NCBI GenBank assembly: GCA_963702575.1
Contig: CAVPCU010000003.1
Location: forward strand, 179,607 to 243,606
From: VRUE01 sp963702575
GTDB taxonomy: Bacteria > Actinomycetota > Thermoleophilia > Solirubrobacterales > 70-9
Direction: 5' to 3'
DNA length: 64,000 nt
In this document: positions 1 to 7,478 of the stretch, piece by piece
Position numbering within the stretch: position 1 is the stretch's first letter
How the letters are laid out: every line of letters begins with the position of its first letter
Program-made: the position numbers and the translations under genes
The notes under the pieces: model-generated
Seen by the model: the letters and a program-made list of their open reading frames with translations, nothing else
What the model was told of the DNA's origin: nothing
The model's database searches: none

Positions 1-515
1 TCGTCGTGATGACCCACATGCACATCGACCACACCTCGGCGATCTCCGAGTTCCCCAACTCGACCTTCGTCCTCAGCGAGGTCGAGTGGGAGGCGGCGAC
101 GGTCGGCCCCAAACCGCTGCTCAACGGCTACCGGCGCGCCCACTTCGACTACGCCTTCGACTACCGCACGGTCGACTTCGACCGCGGCGGGATCGACTCC
201 TACGCCAGCTTCGGCCGCAGCTTCGACCTCTTCGGCGACGGCACGGTGCGCCTCGCCTACACCCCGGGCCACAGCGCCGGCCACATGTCGGTGATCTGCC
301 ACCTGAAGGAGCGCGACTTCGTCATCGGCGGCGACGCCGTCTACATGGAGGCTCAGTTCGACAGCGCGCCGCCGCCGCCGCGCCCCTTCGACGCGCACAA
401 CTACCGGCGCTCGCTGCAGGAGCTGAAGCTGTTCAAGCGCGAGTACCCCCAGGTGATCGTCACGCCCGGGCACGATCCGGGCTTCTACGCGAAGCTCGGC
501 GCCCGTTACGAGTAG
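1..515 (+). CDS. MBL-fold metallo-hydrolase (5' end outside window)
   Basis: The reading frame is already open at the window edge, so the N-terminus is missing and a GTG/ATG near position 6 is probably internal. The visible part shows the metallo-beta-lactamase zinc set: HMHIDHT (HxHxDH), then TPGHSAGH, GGDAVY and a final VTPGHDPG histidine. The spacing is like the N-acyl homoserine lactonase/AttM-type branch, but many other hydrolases share it, so the substrate is open. The last 56 bases overlap the 3' end of the convergent plsC-like gene. Confidence 0.85.
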   Translation, partial: VVMTHMHIDHTSAISEFPNSTFVLSEVEWEAATVGPKPLLNGYRRAHFDYAFDYRTVDFDRGGIDSYASFGRSFDLFGDGTVRLAYTPGHSAGHMSVICHLKERDFVIGGDAVYMEAQFDSAPPPPRPFDAHNYRRSLQELKLFKREYPQVIVTPGHDPGFYAKLGARYE

Positions 516-1218
516 CGATTCCCTCGTACATCTCGCGCACCCGGCCGAAGACGTCGGTCGCGACCTCGAGCTGGCGCTCGCGGTTGGGCGAGTCCTCGAC
601 GGCGAAGCTCAGCGGCTCGCCGAACTGGACCGTGACCTTGGGGAAGCGGAAGCGCTTCCAGCGGCGCACCCTGGCCGAGCCGTGGATCGCGACCGGGACG
701 ATCGGCACCCCGGACTCCAGGGCGATGCGGCCGATTCCCGGTTTGGGCTCGCCCAGCTCGTAGCTGCGCGAGCGGCCGCCCTCGGCGTAGACGAGCAGCA
801 TCCCGCCCTGGCCGAGGATCGTGAAGGCGGTCTTGAACGACTCCTCGTCGTGCTGGCCGCGCCGCACCGGGAAGACGCCGCCGTGCTTGTAGACGTAGGT
901 GAGTACGGGCGGGCCGAACATCTGCGATTTCGCCATGAAGCGGATCTTCCGCCGCAGGTAGAGGCCGATGAAGAAGTGGTCCATCTGGCTGAAGTGATTG
1001 GGGGCGAGGACGAGCGGGCCGCTCTTGGGCACGTTCTCGACCCCGATCGCGCGCACCCGGTACAGCAGCAGCGTCGGCAGCGAGACGATCAGACGGACGA
1101 AGGTGTAGGTCCAGCCGACCCCCCTGCGCGCCGCCGCGTGGAACTGGTCGAAGTACTCGGCCGGACGGTCGTCCTTGTAGACCTGTGGCTTGATGTCTGG
1201 CATGGGCGAGCCCGGCAT
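460..1218 (-). CDS. plsC: 1-acyl-sn-glycerol-3-phosphate acyltransferase family protein
   Basis: This 252-residue protein should transfer an acyl chain to lysophosphatidate or a related acceptor at the inner membrane. The HX4D catalytic motif is at H75-D80 (NHFSQMD) and the acceptor-binding motif is EGGRS around residues 146-150. A hydrophobic stretch at residues 38-55 fits membrane association. The start could instead be the second ATG (residue 6, position 1203). It converges on the MBL hydrolase with a 56-base overlap. Family assignment is firm; the exact acyl acceptor is not shown. Confidence 0.88.
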   Translation of the reverse strand: MPGSPMPDIKPQVYKDDRPAEYFDQFHAAARRGVGWTYTFVRLIVSLPTLLLYRVRAIGVENVPKSGPLVLAPNHFSQMDHFFIGLYLRRKIRFMAKSQMFGPPVLTYVYKHGGVFPVRRGQHDEESFKTAFTILGQGGMLLVYAEGGRSRSYELGEPKPGIGRIALESGVPIVPVAIHGSARVRRWKRFRFPKVTVQFGEPLSFAVEDSPNRERQLEVATDVFGRVREMYEGIATRNGRRASRRSPDRARA

Positions 1219-1267
1219 GCGCCGGTTGTGGCCTGCTACCCCTTGTCACAGCGGCGGTTACGCCGCT

Positions 1268-1579
1268 TCAAACATGGTTGAAGACGAGCGCGATCAGCGT
1301 GGCGACGATCGAGGCGTAGCCGAGCGCCATCGTTCGCTGCAGCGAGTCGAACTTGCGGTCGAACTTGTCTTCGAACCGTTCGAAGCGGGTTTCGAGCCGG
1401 TCAATGCGTTTCTCGACGCCGCCGATGCGGGCTTCGATCTTGTCGAACCGGTGGTCCACCTCGACGAAGCGTTCGTCGATCTGCCTGAACCGTTCGTCGA
1501 CACGGCGGAAGCCCTCCTCGACCTTGTCGTTGAGGATGTCCAGCCGGTCGTCGGTCCAGGCTTCTCTCATCGCCTCCAT
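1268..1579 (-). CDS. Small coiled-coil, tail-anchored hypothetical protein
   Basis: The 103-residue product is almost entirely charged heptads such as VDERFRQIDERFVEVD, predicting one long coiled coil over residues 15-80. A single hydrophobic segment follows (LGYASIVATLIALVF) and ends three residues before the stop, so it probably anchors the protein by its C-terminus. Starts at residue 1 or residue 4 are both possible. I do not recognise a specific function. Similar short coiled-coil proteins are common in actinobacteria and plants and are usually unannotated or called DUF1640-like. Confidence 0.7.
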   Translation of the reverse strand: MEAMREAWTDDRLDILNDKVEEGFRRVDERFRQIDERFVEVDHRFDKIEARIGGVEKRIDRLETRFERFEDKFDRKFDSLQRTMALGYASIVATLIALVFNHV

Positions 1580-1667
1580 AATGATTGCATTCTCTCAGAC
1601 AGAATGTCGCGAGAGTGCACGGAATCAAAATCTTCTGAACCAATTTCGTGCCGGCGCCCGTAACGGT

Positions 1668-3116
1668 TCAGGACGCCCAGCCGCGCGAGCACTTAAGGGC
1701 GCGGCGCCACTCGGCAAGCAGCGACTCGCGCTCCCCTTCGTCCATGCGCGGCTCGTAGCGGGCGGCCTCGCGCCACATTGCGGCGACCTCGCCGGCGCCC
1801 CAGCGCCCCGTCGCGATCCCCGCCAGGTAGGCGGCGCCGAGCGCGGTCGTCTCGGCGATCTCCGGTACGACCACCGGCGCGCCGAGGACGTCGGCCTGGA
1901 ACTGCATCAGCCAGCGGTTGGCGACGCCGCCGCCGTCGGCCTTCAGCTCGGCCAGCCGCGCGCCGCTGGCGCCCTCCTCGGCCCGCACCGCGTCGACCGT
2001 CTGGTAGGCGATCGCCTCGAGCGCCGCCCGCGCCAGGTGGGCGCGGCCGCTGCCGCGGGTCAGGCCGACGATCGTGCCCCGCGCGTAGGGGTCCCAGTGC
2101 GGCGAGCCGAGCCCGGTCAGGGCGGGGACGAAGTAGACGCCGTCGTTGCCCTCCAGCGAGGCCGCCATTGCCTCGCTCTCGCCCGCGTCGGCGATGATCC
2201 CGAGCCCATCGCGCAGCCACTGCACGGCGGCGCCGGTGACGAAGATCGAGGCCTCGAGCGCATAGGCCGCCTCCCCGCCGGCGGCGCAGGCGACCGTGGT
2301 GAGCAGCCCCTCGGCCGCCTCGGGCACATCGCCGCCCGCGTTCAGCAGGACGAAGCTGCCGGTGCCGTAGGTGTTCTTGGCGCTGCCGGGCTCGAGGCAG
2401 GCCTGGCCGAAGAGCGCCGCCTGCTGATCGCCGGCGATCCCGGCCACCGGCACCTCGCCGCCGAACTCCGAGGTGGTGCCGTAGAGGTGGGCGGAGGGGA
2501 GCGGCTCGGGCAGCCGTGCCTCCTCGACGCCGAACAGCTCGCACAGCTCCGCGTCCCAGGCGAGGCGGCGGATGTCGAACAGCATCGTCCGCGAGGCGTT
2601 GGTGTAGTCGGTCGCGTGGCGGCCGGTCAGCTTGAACAGCAGCCAGGAGTCGACCGTGCCGAAGACCGCTCGCTCGATCCCCTCGACGTTGCGCAGGAGC
2701 CACTCGATCTTCGTGCCGGAGAAGTAAGGGTCGAGGACGAGGCCGGTGCGATCGCGGACGAGCGGCTCGCGCCCGGCCTCGCGCAGCTCCTCGCAGCGCG
2801 CGGCGGTGCGGCGGTCCTGCCAGACCAGCGCGCGGTGCAGCGGCTCGCCGCTCGCCGGGTCCCAGGCGACGACGGTCTCGCGCTGGTTGGCGATCCCGAT
2901 CGCGTCGAGATCGCGCCCCTCGATGCCGGCGTCCGCAAGAGCTTCCGCCCCGACCCGCCGCGTCGCCTCCCAGATCTCGCCGGCGTCGTGCTCGACCCAG
3001 CCCGGCCGGGGGAAGTGCTGCTCGAACTCCGAGTAGGCGCGGCCGGCGACGCGGCCCTCGCGGTCGAAGACGAGGCAGGTCGTCCCGGTCGTCCCCTGGT
3101 CGATCGCGAGGATCAC
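1668..3116 (-). CDS. glpK: Glycerol kinase
   Basis: It phosphorylates glycerol to sn-glycerol-3-phosphate using ATP, feeding lipid synthesis or glycolysis. The protein (482 residues from a GTG start) opens with ILAIDQGTTGTT, the FGGY-kinase phosphate motif. Later come GIANQRET, DSWLLFKLTG, DYTNASRTMLFD, AGIAGDQQAALFGQ and NTYGTGSF, all typical of glycerol kinase, and the length is close to the usual 500. The open frame runs much further upstream, but homology begins at this GTG. It is divergent from the cupin gene. No glpF or glpD is adjacent, so it appears monocistronic. Confidence 0.95.
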   Translation of the reverse strand: MILAIDQGTTGTTCLVFDREGRVAGRAYSEFEQHFPRPGWVEHDAGEIWEATRRVGAEALADAGIEGRDLDAIGIANQRETVVAWDPASGEPLHRALVWQDRRTAARCEELREAGREPLVRDRTGLVLDPYFSGTKIEWLLRNVEGIERAVFGTVDSWLLFKLTGRHATDYTNASRTMLFDIRRLAWDAELCELFGVEEARLPEPLPSAHLYGTTSEFGGEVPVAGIAGDQQAALFGQACLEPGSAKNTYGTGSFVLLNAGGDVPEAAEGLLTTVACAAGGEAAYALEASIFVTGAAVQWLRDGLGIIADAGESEAMAASLEGNDGVYFVPALTGLGSPHWDPYARGTIVGLTRGSGRAHLARAALEAIAYQTVDAVRAEEGASGARLAELKADGGGVANRWLMQFQADVLGAPVVVPEIAETTALGAAYLAGIATGRWGAGEVAAMWREAARYEPRMDEGERESLLAEWRRALKCSRGWAS

Positions 3117-3188
3117 GTTTGTATCGGCGGACCGGCGGGTGTACGGTCGAAGGCAGGCAGGGTTCAACCCTACGAGAAGGAGCCCCCG

Positions 3189-3551
3189 ATGGCAGCGATC
3201 GAGATCAAGAAGTTCGACTCCCCCGACGAGGTTCGCCCGTTCGAGGGGAAGGGCCAGGCAGAGGTGGTGCAGCTCGCCGGCCACGCGGTCGCGAAGGGGA
3301 CCTTCGAGCCGGGCTGGAAGTGGTCGGAGAACGTCAAGCCGATCGCCGGCACCGACTCCTGCCAGGCCGCCCATTTCGGCTACGTCCTCTCCGGCAGGAT
3401 GCGCGTCCACATGGACGACGGGACCGAGGCCGAGATCGGCCCCGGCGACGTCGTCGCCATCCCGCCGGGCCACGACGCCGAGGTCCCCGGGCCGGAGGCG
3501 TGCGTGATGGTCGACTTCGGCGAGATCGGCGACTACGCCAAGCGGGACTGA
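3189..3551 (+). CDS. Cupin-domain protein
   Basis: This is a 120-residue single-domain cupin. The core (AAHFGYVLSGRMRVHMDDG, then EIGPGDVVAIPPGHDAEV) matches the double-stranded beta-helix fold. The first metal-binding motif is incomplete, so it may bind ligand rather than catalyse. The ATG has a purine-rich GAGAAGGAG about 7 bases upstream. It is divergent from glpK and overlaps the end of the convergent glycosyltransferase by 19 bases. Its ligand is unknown. Confidence 0.85.
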   Translation: MAAIEIKKFDSPDEVRPFEGKGQAEVVQLAGHAVAKGTFEPGWKWSENVKPIAGTDSCQAAHFGYVLSGRMRVHMDDGTEAEIGPGDVVAIPPGHDAEVPGPEACVMVDFGEIGDYAKRD

Positions 3552-4237
3552 CCCCCGCGCACGAGATAGGCGCGGGCGAAATCGCGCAACTGGGCGCCCC
3601 GATGGGCGAAGCCGGCGGCGCTGCGGCCGCTGGCGCGGTGGGAGAGGTCGAGCTCGTACTCGCGCAGGCGGTGGCCGGCGCGGATCGCGTCGATCGTCAT
3701 CCCCACCTCCATCCCGTAGCCGCGGGCGAAGGGCAGCGTCGCACGCAGGACCTCGACCGTCATCGCTCGCTGGCCGGAGATCGGCGCCGCCGTCTCGAGG
3801 CCGCAGCGGCGGCGGATCGCCCAGCGGGCGAAGCCGAGCGCGAGGCCGAAGCCGCCGCCGACGTGCCGGCTGAATGCGGCGACGGCGAGGTCGCACTCGC
3901 CGCGCTCGACCGCCTCGACCAGCGGCGCCAGCCGCGCCGCCGAGGCGCCGAGGTCGCCGTCGCAGAGGAGGACCAGCCGCGGGACGGGCTCGGCGCTGAG
4001 TGCGGCTTCGGCGGCGGCGGTCACGTTGGCCCCCTTGCCGTGCGGCCGGCCGCGACTGACCACCTGGGCCCCGGCGGCCAGCGCCAGCTCGGCGGTGCCG
4101 TCGCCCGAGGCGTCGTCGGCGACCCACAGGACCGCATCGGGGAACGCGGCGCCGAGGGCCGCCAGCGTCGCGCCGATCCGGTCGGCCTCGTTGCGCGCGG
4201 CGACGATCACGGCCGTCGGCTCTGTCAGAACGCTCAC
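3533..4237 (-). CDS. Family 2 glycosyltransferase
   Basis: The 234-residue GT-A protein has the nucleotide-sugar fold: VIVAARNEADRIGATL at the N-terminus, DDASGDGT and a DGDLG motif in the DXD position. It lacks long transmembrane segments, so it probably acts on the cytoplasmic face. The GTG start overlaps the stop of the upstream ATPase gene as GTGA, which supports this start and translational coupling. It resembles glucosyl-3-phosphoglycerate or dolichyl-phosphate type transferases only in general outline, so donor and acceptor are not assigned. Confidence 0.85.
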   Translation of the reverse strand: MSVLTEPTAVIVAARNEADRIGATLAALGAAFPDAVLWVADDASGDGTAELALAAGAQVVSRGRPHGKGANVTAAAEAALSAEPVPRLVLLCDGDLGASAARLAPLVEAVERGECDLAVAAFSRHVGGGFGLALGFARWAIRRRCGLETAAPISGQRAMTVEVLRATLPFARGYGMEVGMTIDAIRAGHRLREYELDLSHRASGRSAAGFAHRGAQLRDFARAYLVRGGQSRLA

Positions 4238-5667
4238 TGTGAGGCCCCCGAAGAACCCAGGAGCCAACCGAGGATCCCGGCCGGAACGGCCCATACGGCG
4301 TTTGGCTCGCGGCGATCGCTCAGATCGACGACCGATCGGGTCGCGACGACGCCTCCCCCTCTCGACCGCAGGGTCGAGGCGGCTCGGCGCCACGGCCCGT
4401 CCACGTACTTGCCCTCGAATCCGATCCCCAGGCTGGGCCCGACGAAGTCGATCTCGGCGCTGCTCGACGCTCGCTCGTACATAACCGTGCTCGCCTCGAG
4501 CAGCATCGCCGGGCCATGCCCACCGGCCGCTCGAAGCAGGAGCAATCCGAGCTGCTGCTCGCTGAGAATCGAGTCGTCGGGATCGTGCCGCCGCTCGTCC
4601 CGGCGATGGGGCAGACGGGCGATCAGCGGATCGATGAAATAGACCTTCTCCTGGGCCCGGAGGTTCGGCAGCCCGTCCCGGACCCGATGGCAGCGCCACG
4701 CCATCAGCGAGAAGCCGAGCGAATCGATCCGGTCGTTTACCCGGTGATTGTCGGAGAGGCCCACGTCACGGGCAACCGCAGAGGCGTTGATCGGGGAGGC
4801 CAGGCCGACCACCAGACGCTCAAGGAACCCGGCGACCTCGCCGTCACTCATCCCCGTGGTCTGGAACGTGTCCCCGGCGATCACATCCCAAAGCGCCTGC
4901 ACGAAGCCGTCGCCGACATCGGCGTTGTTCACGAAGTCGCTCACGGCTCGCGGGAACCCCCCCACCCGGAGATAGTTCTGCCAGGCGTGGTCGAGGTCGG
5001 AGAAGAAGGGGGACAGCTCGGAAATGGCTTCTTCCCCCGCAGCGGTGAGCAGGTCCTTCGGGCGCAGGGAGGCCTCCGGCAAGCGATCGAAGCCCCCGAT
5101 CGATTGGCAAAAGGACCGGAAGCCCATCGGCAACAGAAGGCGGTCGGATTCGGTGACGTCGCCGCGCCGGCCGGCGAGCGCCTTGGTCGCCTCGCGGAGA
5201 TCGCGTGCCGAGGAGCCCGAGAGCACCACGCAGCTTCGGCGGAAGGCTGGATCGCCATCTCGCAGCTCCTTGATCGCATCCGCCCAACCGGGCACGGCCG
5301 TCACCTCGTCCAAGAACCAGTAGCGCTCGCCGTCCAGCGTCGCGGTGTCGCGCTGGCCCACCGCGATCAGCCTGCGCAGATCCTGGACGGTGAGCCCGTC
5401 GCACGAGCAGAAGAAGACGAGGCGGGGATTGACCCCCTCCGCGATGACGGTCGAGACGGCGCGCTTGACCTCGACGCTCTTGCCGACCCGGCGCGGGCCG
5501 CGCAGCATGTAGAGGCCGGGGGGGCGCAGCCCGGCGAGCGGCATCGGTTCGTAGACGAACGGGGCGTCGGCGGCCTCACGCAGGTCGGGATCGTCAAGCG
5601 CCCATCCCTCGCCGCGCCACCAGGTCGAGCGATCGGTCAGAAGCCTCCTCAATTGGCCGTCGTTCAC
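4234..5667 (-). CDS. AAA+ ATP-binding protein, DUF4143-like
   Basis: This 477-residue protein has a Walker A motif (GPRRVGKS), a Walker B motif (RYWFLDE), and a C-terminal half resembling the PD-(D/E)XK-like DUF4143 domain (EIDFVGPSLGIGFEGKYVDG). Members of this family are stand-alone ATPases of unclear role, often on mobile DNA. The GTG start lies 7 bases after a good -10 box, so the message is probably leaderless. A longer frame upstream has no homology. The stop overlaps the GT2 start, but their link may be only positional. Confidence 0.85.
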   Translation of the reverse strand: MNDGQLRRLLTDRSTWWRGEGWALDDPDLREAADAPFVYEPMPLAGLRPPGLYMLRGPRRVGKSVEVKRAVSTVIAEGVNPRLVFFCSCDGLTVQDLRRLIAVGQRDTATLDGERYWFLDEVTAVPGWADAIKELRDGDPAFRRSCVVLSGSSARDLREATKALAGRRGDVTESDRLLLPMGFRSFCQSIGGFDRLPEASLRPKDLLTAAGEEAISELSPFFSDLDHAWQNYLRVGGFPRAVSDFVNNADVGDGFVQALWDVIAGDTFQTTGMSDGEVAGFLERLVVGLASPINASAVARDVGLSDNHRVNDRIDSLGFSLMAWRCHRVRDGLPNLRAQEKVYFIDPLIARLPHRRDERRHDPDDSILSEQQLGLLLLRAAGGHGPAMLLEASTVMYERASSSAEIDFVGPSLGIGFEGKYVDGPWRRAASTLRSRGGGVVATRSVVDLSDRREPNAVWAVPAGILGWLLGSSGASQ

Positions 5668-5704
5668 CCAAAAAACTATAGCAAATTGGGTGTCTAACAC
5701 CCAA
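5665..5704 (-). promoter_or_regulatory. Leaderless promoter with palindromic operator of the ATPase gene
   Basis: Reading leftward, TTGGGTGT-TAG-ACACCCAA is a perfect 8-bp-arm palindrome at 5686-5704. It is followed by TATAGT at 5675-5680 as a -10 box and then, after 7 bases, the GTG start. A further TTGGGTG half-site includes the start codon itself. The stretch is AT-rich against its surroundings. The layout suggests a repressor that covers the -35 and start regions. Confidence 0.55.
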
Positions 5705-5765
5705 AAAAGAGGGCTTTTTCGGGTGCGCATTTCAGAGTCGGGGACGGCGGATATTGTCCCCGCCC

Positions 5766-5978
5766 ATGGCGGACATCGAGGCACACATCACCGGGAACGT
5801 CTGGAAAATCGAGGTGGCGGTCGGCGACGAGGTCTCCGACGGCGACACCGTCGTCATCCTCGAGTCGATGAAGATGGAGATCCCGGTCGAGACCGAGGAC
5901 GACGGCACCGTGAAGGAGATCCGCTGCGAGGAGGGCCAGTCGGTCAGCGAAGGCGACGTCCTCGTCGTGCTGGAGTAG
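5766..5978 (+). CDS. Small biotin/lipoyl-attachment (BCCP-like) protein
   Basis: The 70-residue product is a lone biotinyl domain with the ESMKMEIPV motif, whose lysine receives biotin from BirA. It swings between carboxylase and transferase sites of an acyl-CoA carboxylase that is not encoded here. The ATG at 5766 starts the conserved fold (MADIEAHITGNVWKIEV). The next gene, a crotonase, begins 10 bases downstream, so the two are probably co-transcribed. The biotin genes 3 kb away make biotin rather than lipoate the likely cofactor. Confidence 0.9.
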   Translation: MADIEAHITGNVWKIEVAVGDEVSDGDTVVILESMKMEIPVETEDDGTVKEIRCEEGQSVSEGDVLVVLE

Positions 5979-5988
5979 GACGGTCGCG

Positions 5989-6798
5989 ATGACGAGCGAG
6001 CGGCTCGCCGGCGGCAAGCTCCTCCTCGACTCGCCGGCCGAGGCGGTCGTCCGCATCGTCATCTCCAACCCCGAGCGCCGCAACGCGCTCGACCACGAGA
6101 TCCTCGACGCGATCGCCGAGACGCTGCCCCGCCTCGGCCGCGGGATCGAGACGCGCTGCGTGCTGATCACCGGCGCACCGCCGCTCTTCTCCGCCGGCTA
6201 CGACATCGCCTCGCTCCCGAGCGAGACCTTCGAGCGCGACGCCGAGGCGCTCGTCGCCCATCCCTTCCACGCGGCGATGGAGGCGATCGCCAGGCATCCC
6301 TGGCCGATCCTCGCCGGGATCAACGGCCACTGCCTCGGCGGCGGCCTCGAGCTGGCGATCACCTGCGACCTGCGAGTCTGCGTCGAGGGCGCCAAGCTCG
6401 GCATGCCGCCGGCCAAGCTCGGCCTCGTCTACGGCCACACCGGGTTGCGCAAGTTCCTCGACACGGTCGGCCTCGCCCGCACCAAGGAGCTCTTCCTCAC
6501 CGGCCGCAACTTCGGGGCGCGGCGGGCCGAGCAGATCGGCCTGGTGCACGAGGTCCTCGAGGCCAAGGGCTTCGAGGACGCGGCCGTGGGGCTGGCCGCC
6601 GAGATCGCCGCCAACGCGCCGATCTCGATGCGCGGCAACAAACGGGCAATCGACATCCTCAACGAGAGCCCCGTGCTGAGCGAGCAGCAGGAGGCCGGCC
6701 TGATCGCCCTGCGCGAGTCCTGCTTCGCCTCCGAGGACCTGCGCGAGGGGATCACCGCCTTCGCCGAGAAGCGCAAGCCGCGCTGGCGGGGAAAGTGA
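5989..6798 (+). CDS. Enoyl-CoA hydratase/isomerase (crotonase) family protein
   Basis: The 269-residue crotonase-fold enzyme acts on an acyl-CoA. The oxyanion-hole segments are FSAGYD and NGHCLGGGLELA. The first catalytic glutamate (GGGLEL) is present, but the second, normally in a PE-(I/L)-LG motif, is replaced by alanine (PPAKLGLVYGHTG). This makes simple hydration unlikely and favours a decarboxylase or isomerase, for instance of the methylmalonyl-CoA decarboxylase type. The biotin-acceptor gene just upstream fits such carboxyl chemistry. Its stop overlaps the next start as GTGA. Confidence 0.88.
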   Translation: MTSERLAGGKLLLDSPAEAVVRIVISNPERRNALDHEILDAIAETLPRLGRGIETRCVLITGAPPLFSAGYDIASLPSETFERDAEALVAHPFHAAMEAIARHPWPILAGINGHCLGGGLELAITCDLRVCVEGAKLGMPPAKLGLVYGHTGLRKFLDTVGLARTKELFLTGRNFGARRAEQIGLVHEVLEAKGFEDAAVGLAAEIAANAPISMRGNKRAIDILNESPVLSEQQEAGLIALRESCFASEDLREGITAFAEKRKPRWRGK

Positions 6799-7430
6799 GC
6801 GCCAAGGCGCGCAGGGAGCTGGCCGCCGCCGACCCGGCGATGGCGGCGCTGATCGAGCGGATCGGCGAGATCGACATCGCGACGCGGCTGCGGCGCCGCA
6901 GCGAGGAGCGACCGGCCGACGCCTATGGCGCGCTGCTGCGAGCGATCGTCGGCCAGCAGCTCTCGACCAAAGCCGCACGGACGATCTACCGCCGCGTCTG
7001 CGAGATCTTCGGCGGCACGACGCCCTCGCCGGAGCAGCTGCTGGAGGCGAGCGAGGCGGACCTCCGCGCCGCCGGCCTCTCCGGGCGCAAGGTCGAGTAC
7101 GTGCGCGACCTCGCTGGCCACGTGCTCGACGGCGAGCTAGAGCTGGACCGGCTCGGCGCGCTCTCCGACGAGGAGGTCGTCGCCGAGATCGTCGCCGTGC
7201 GCGGCCTCGGCCAGTGGACCGCGGAGATGTTCCTGCTCTTCCACCTCGAACGGCCCGACGTGCTCTCCGGCGGAGACCTCGGCATCCGCAAGGCGGTGCA
7301 GGTCGAGTACGGGCTCGAGCAGATGCCGCCCCCGGCGCAGGTGCTCGAGATCGGCGAGCCGTGGCGTCCCCACCGCAGCCTCGCCTCGCTCTACCTCTGG
7401 GAGTCGCTCGCGGCGGTCCCGGGCGAATAA
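6795..7430 (+). CDS. DNA-3-methyladenine glycosylase (AlkA-like, HhH-GPD)
   Basis: It excises alkylated bases from DNA. The 211 residues match the HhH-GPD core: GQQLSTKAARTI, then the hairpin VRGLGQWTAEMFLLF and the catalytic aspartate in LSGGDLGIRKAV. There is no C-terminal Cys4 iron-sulphur loop, which separates it from endonuclease III and MutY, and no AlkA N-terminal domain. The GTG start overlaps the crotonase stop, so it is probably translated from the same message although the functions are unrelated. Confidence 0.9.
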   Translation: MSAKARRELAAADPAMAALIERIGEIDIATRLRRRSEERPADAYGALLRAIVGQQLSTKAARTIYRRVCEIFGGTTPSPEQLLEASEADLRAAGLSGRKVEYVRDLAGHVLDGELELDRLGALSDEEVVAEIVAVRGLGQWTAEMFLLFHLERPDVLSGGDLGIRKAVQVEYGLEQMPPPAQVLEIGEPWRPHRSLASLYLWESLAAVPGE

Positions 7431-7478
7431 CGGCACCCGCGCTTCAAACCCGTCCCACCGGCGACCGACAATAGGTTT

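Noticed and set aside
1..515. Naming the first gene an N-acyl homoserine lactonase
   Set aside because: The metal motif is shared by many MBL hydrolases, the N-terminus is missing, and no quorum-sensing gene is nearby.
1353..3188. A 732-codon plus-strand frame leading into the cupin gene
   Set aside because: Only the last 120 codons resemble a protein family; the rest is antisense to glycerol kinase and the coiled-coil gene. The start is placed at 3189.
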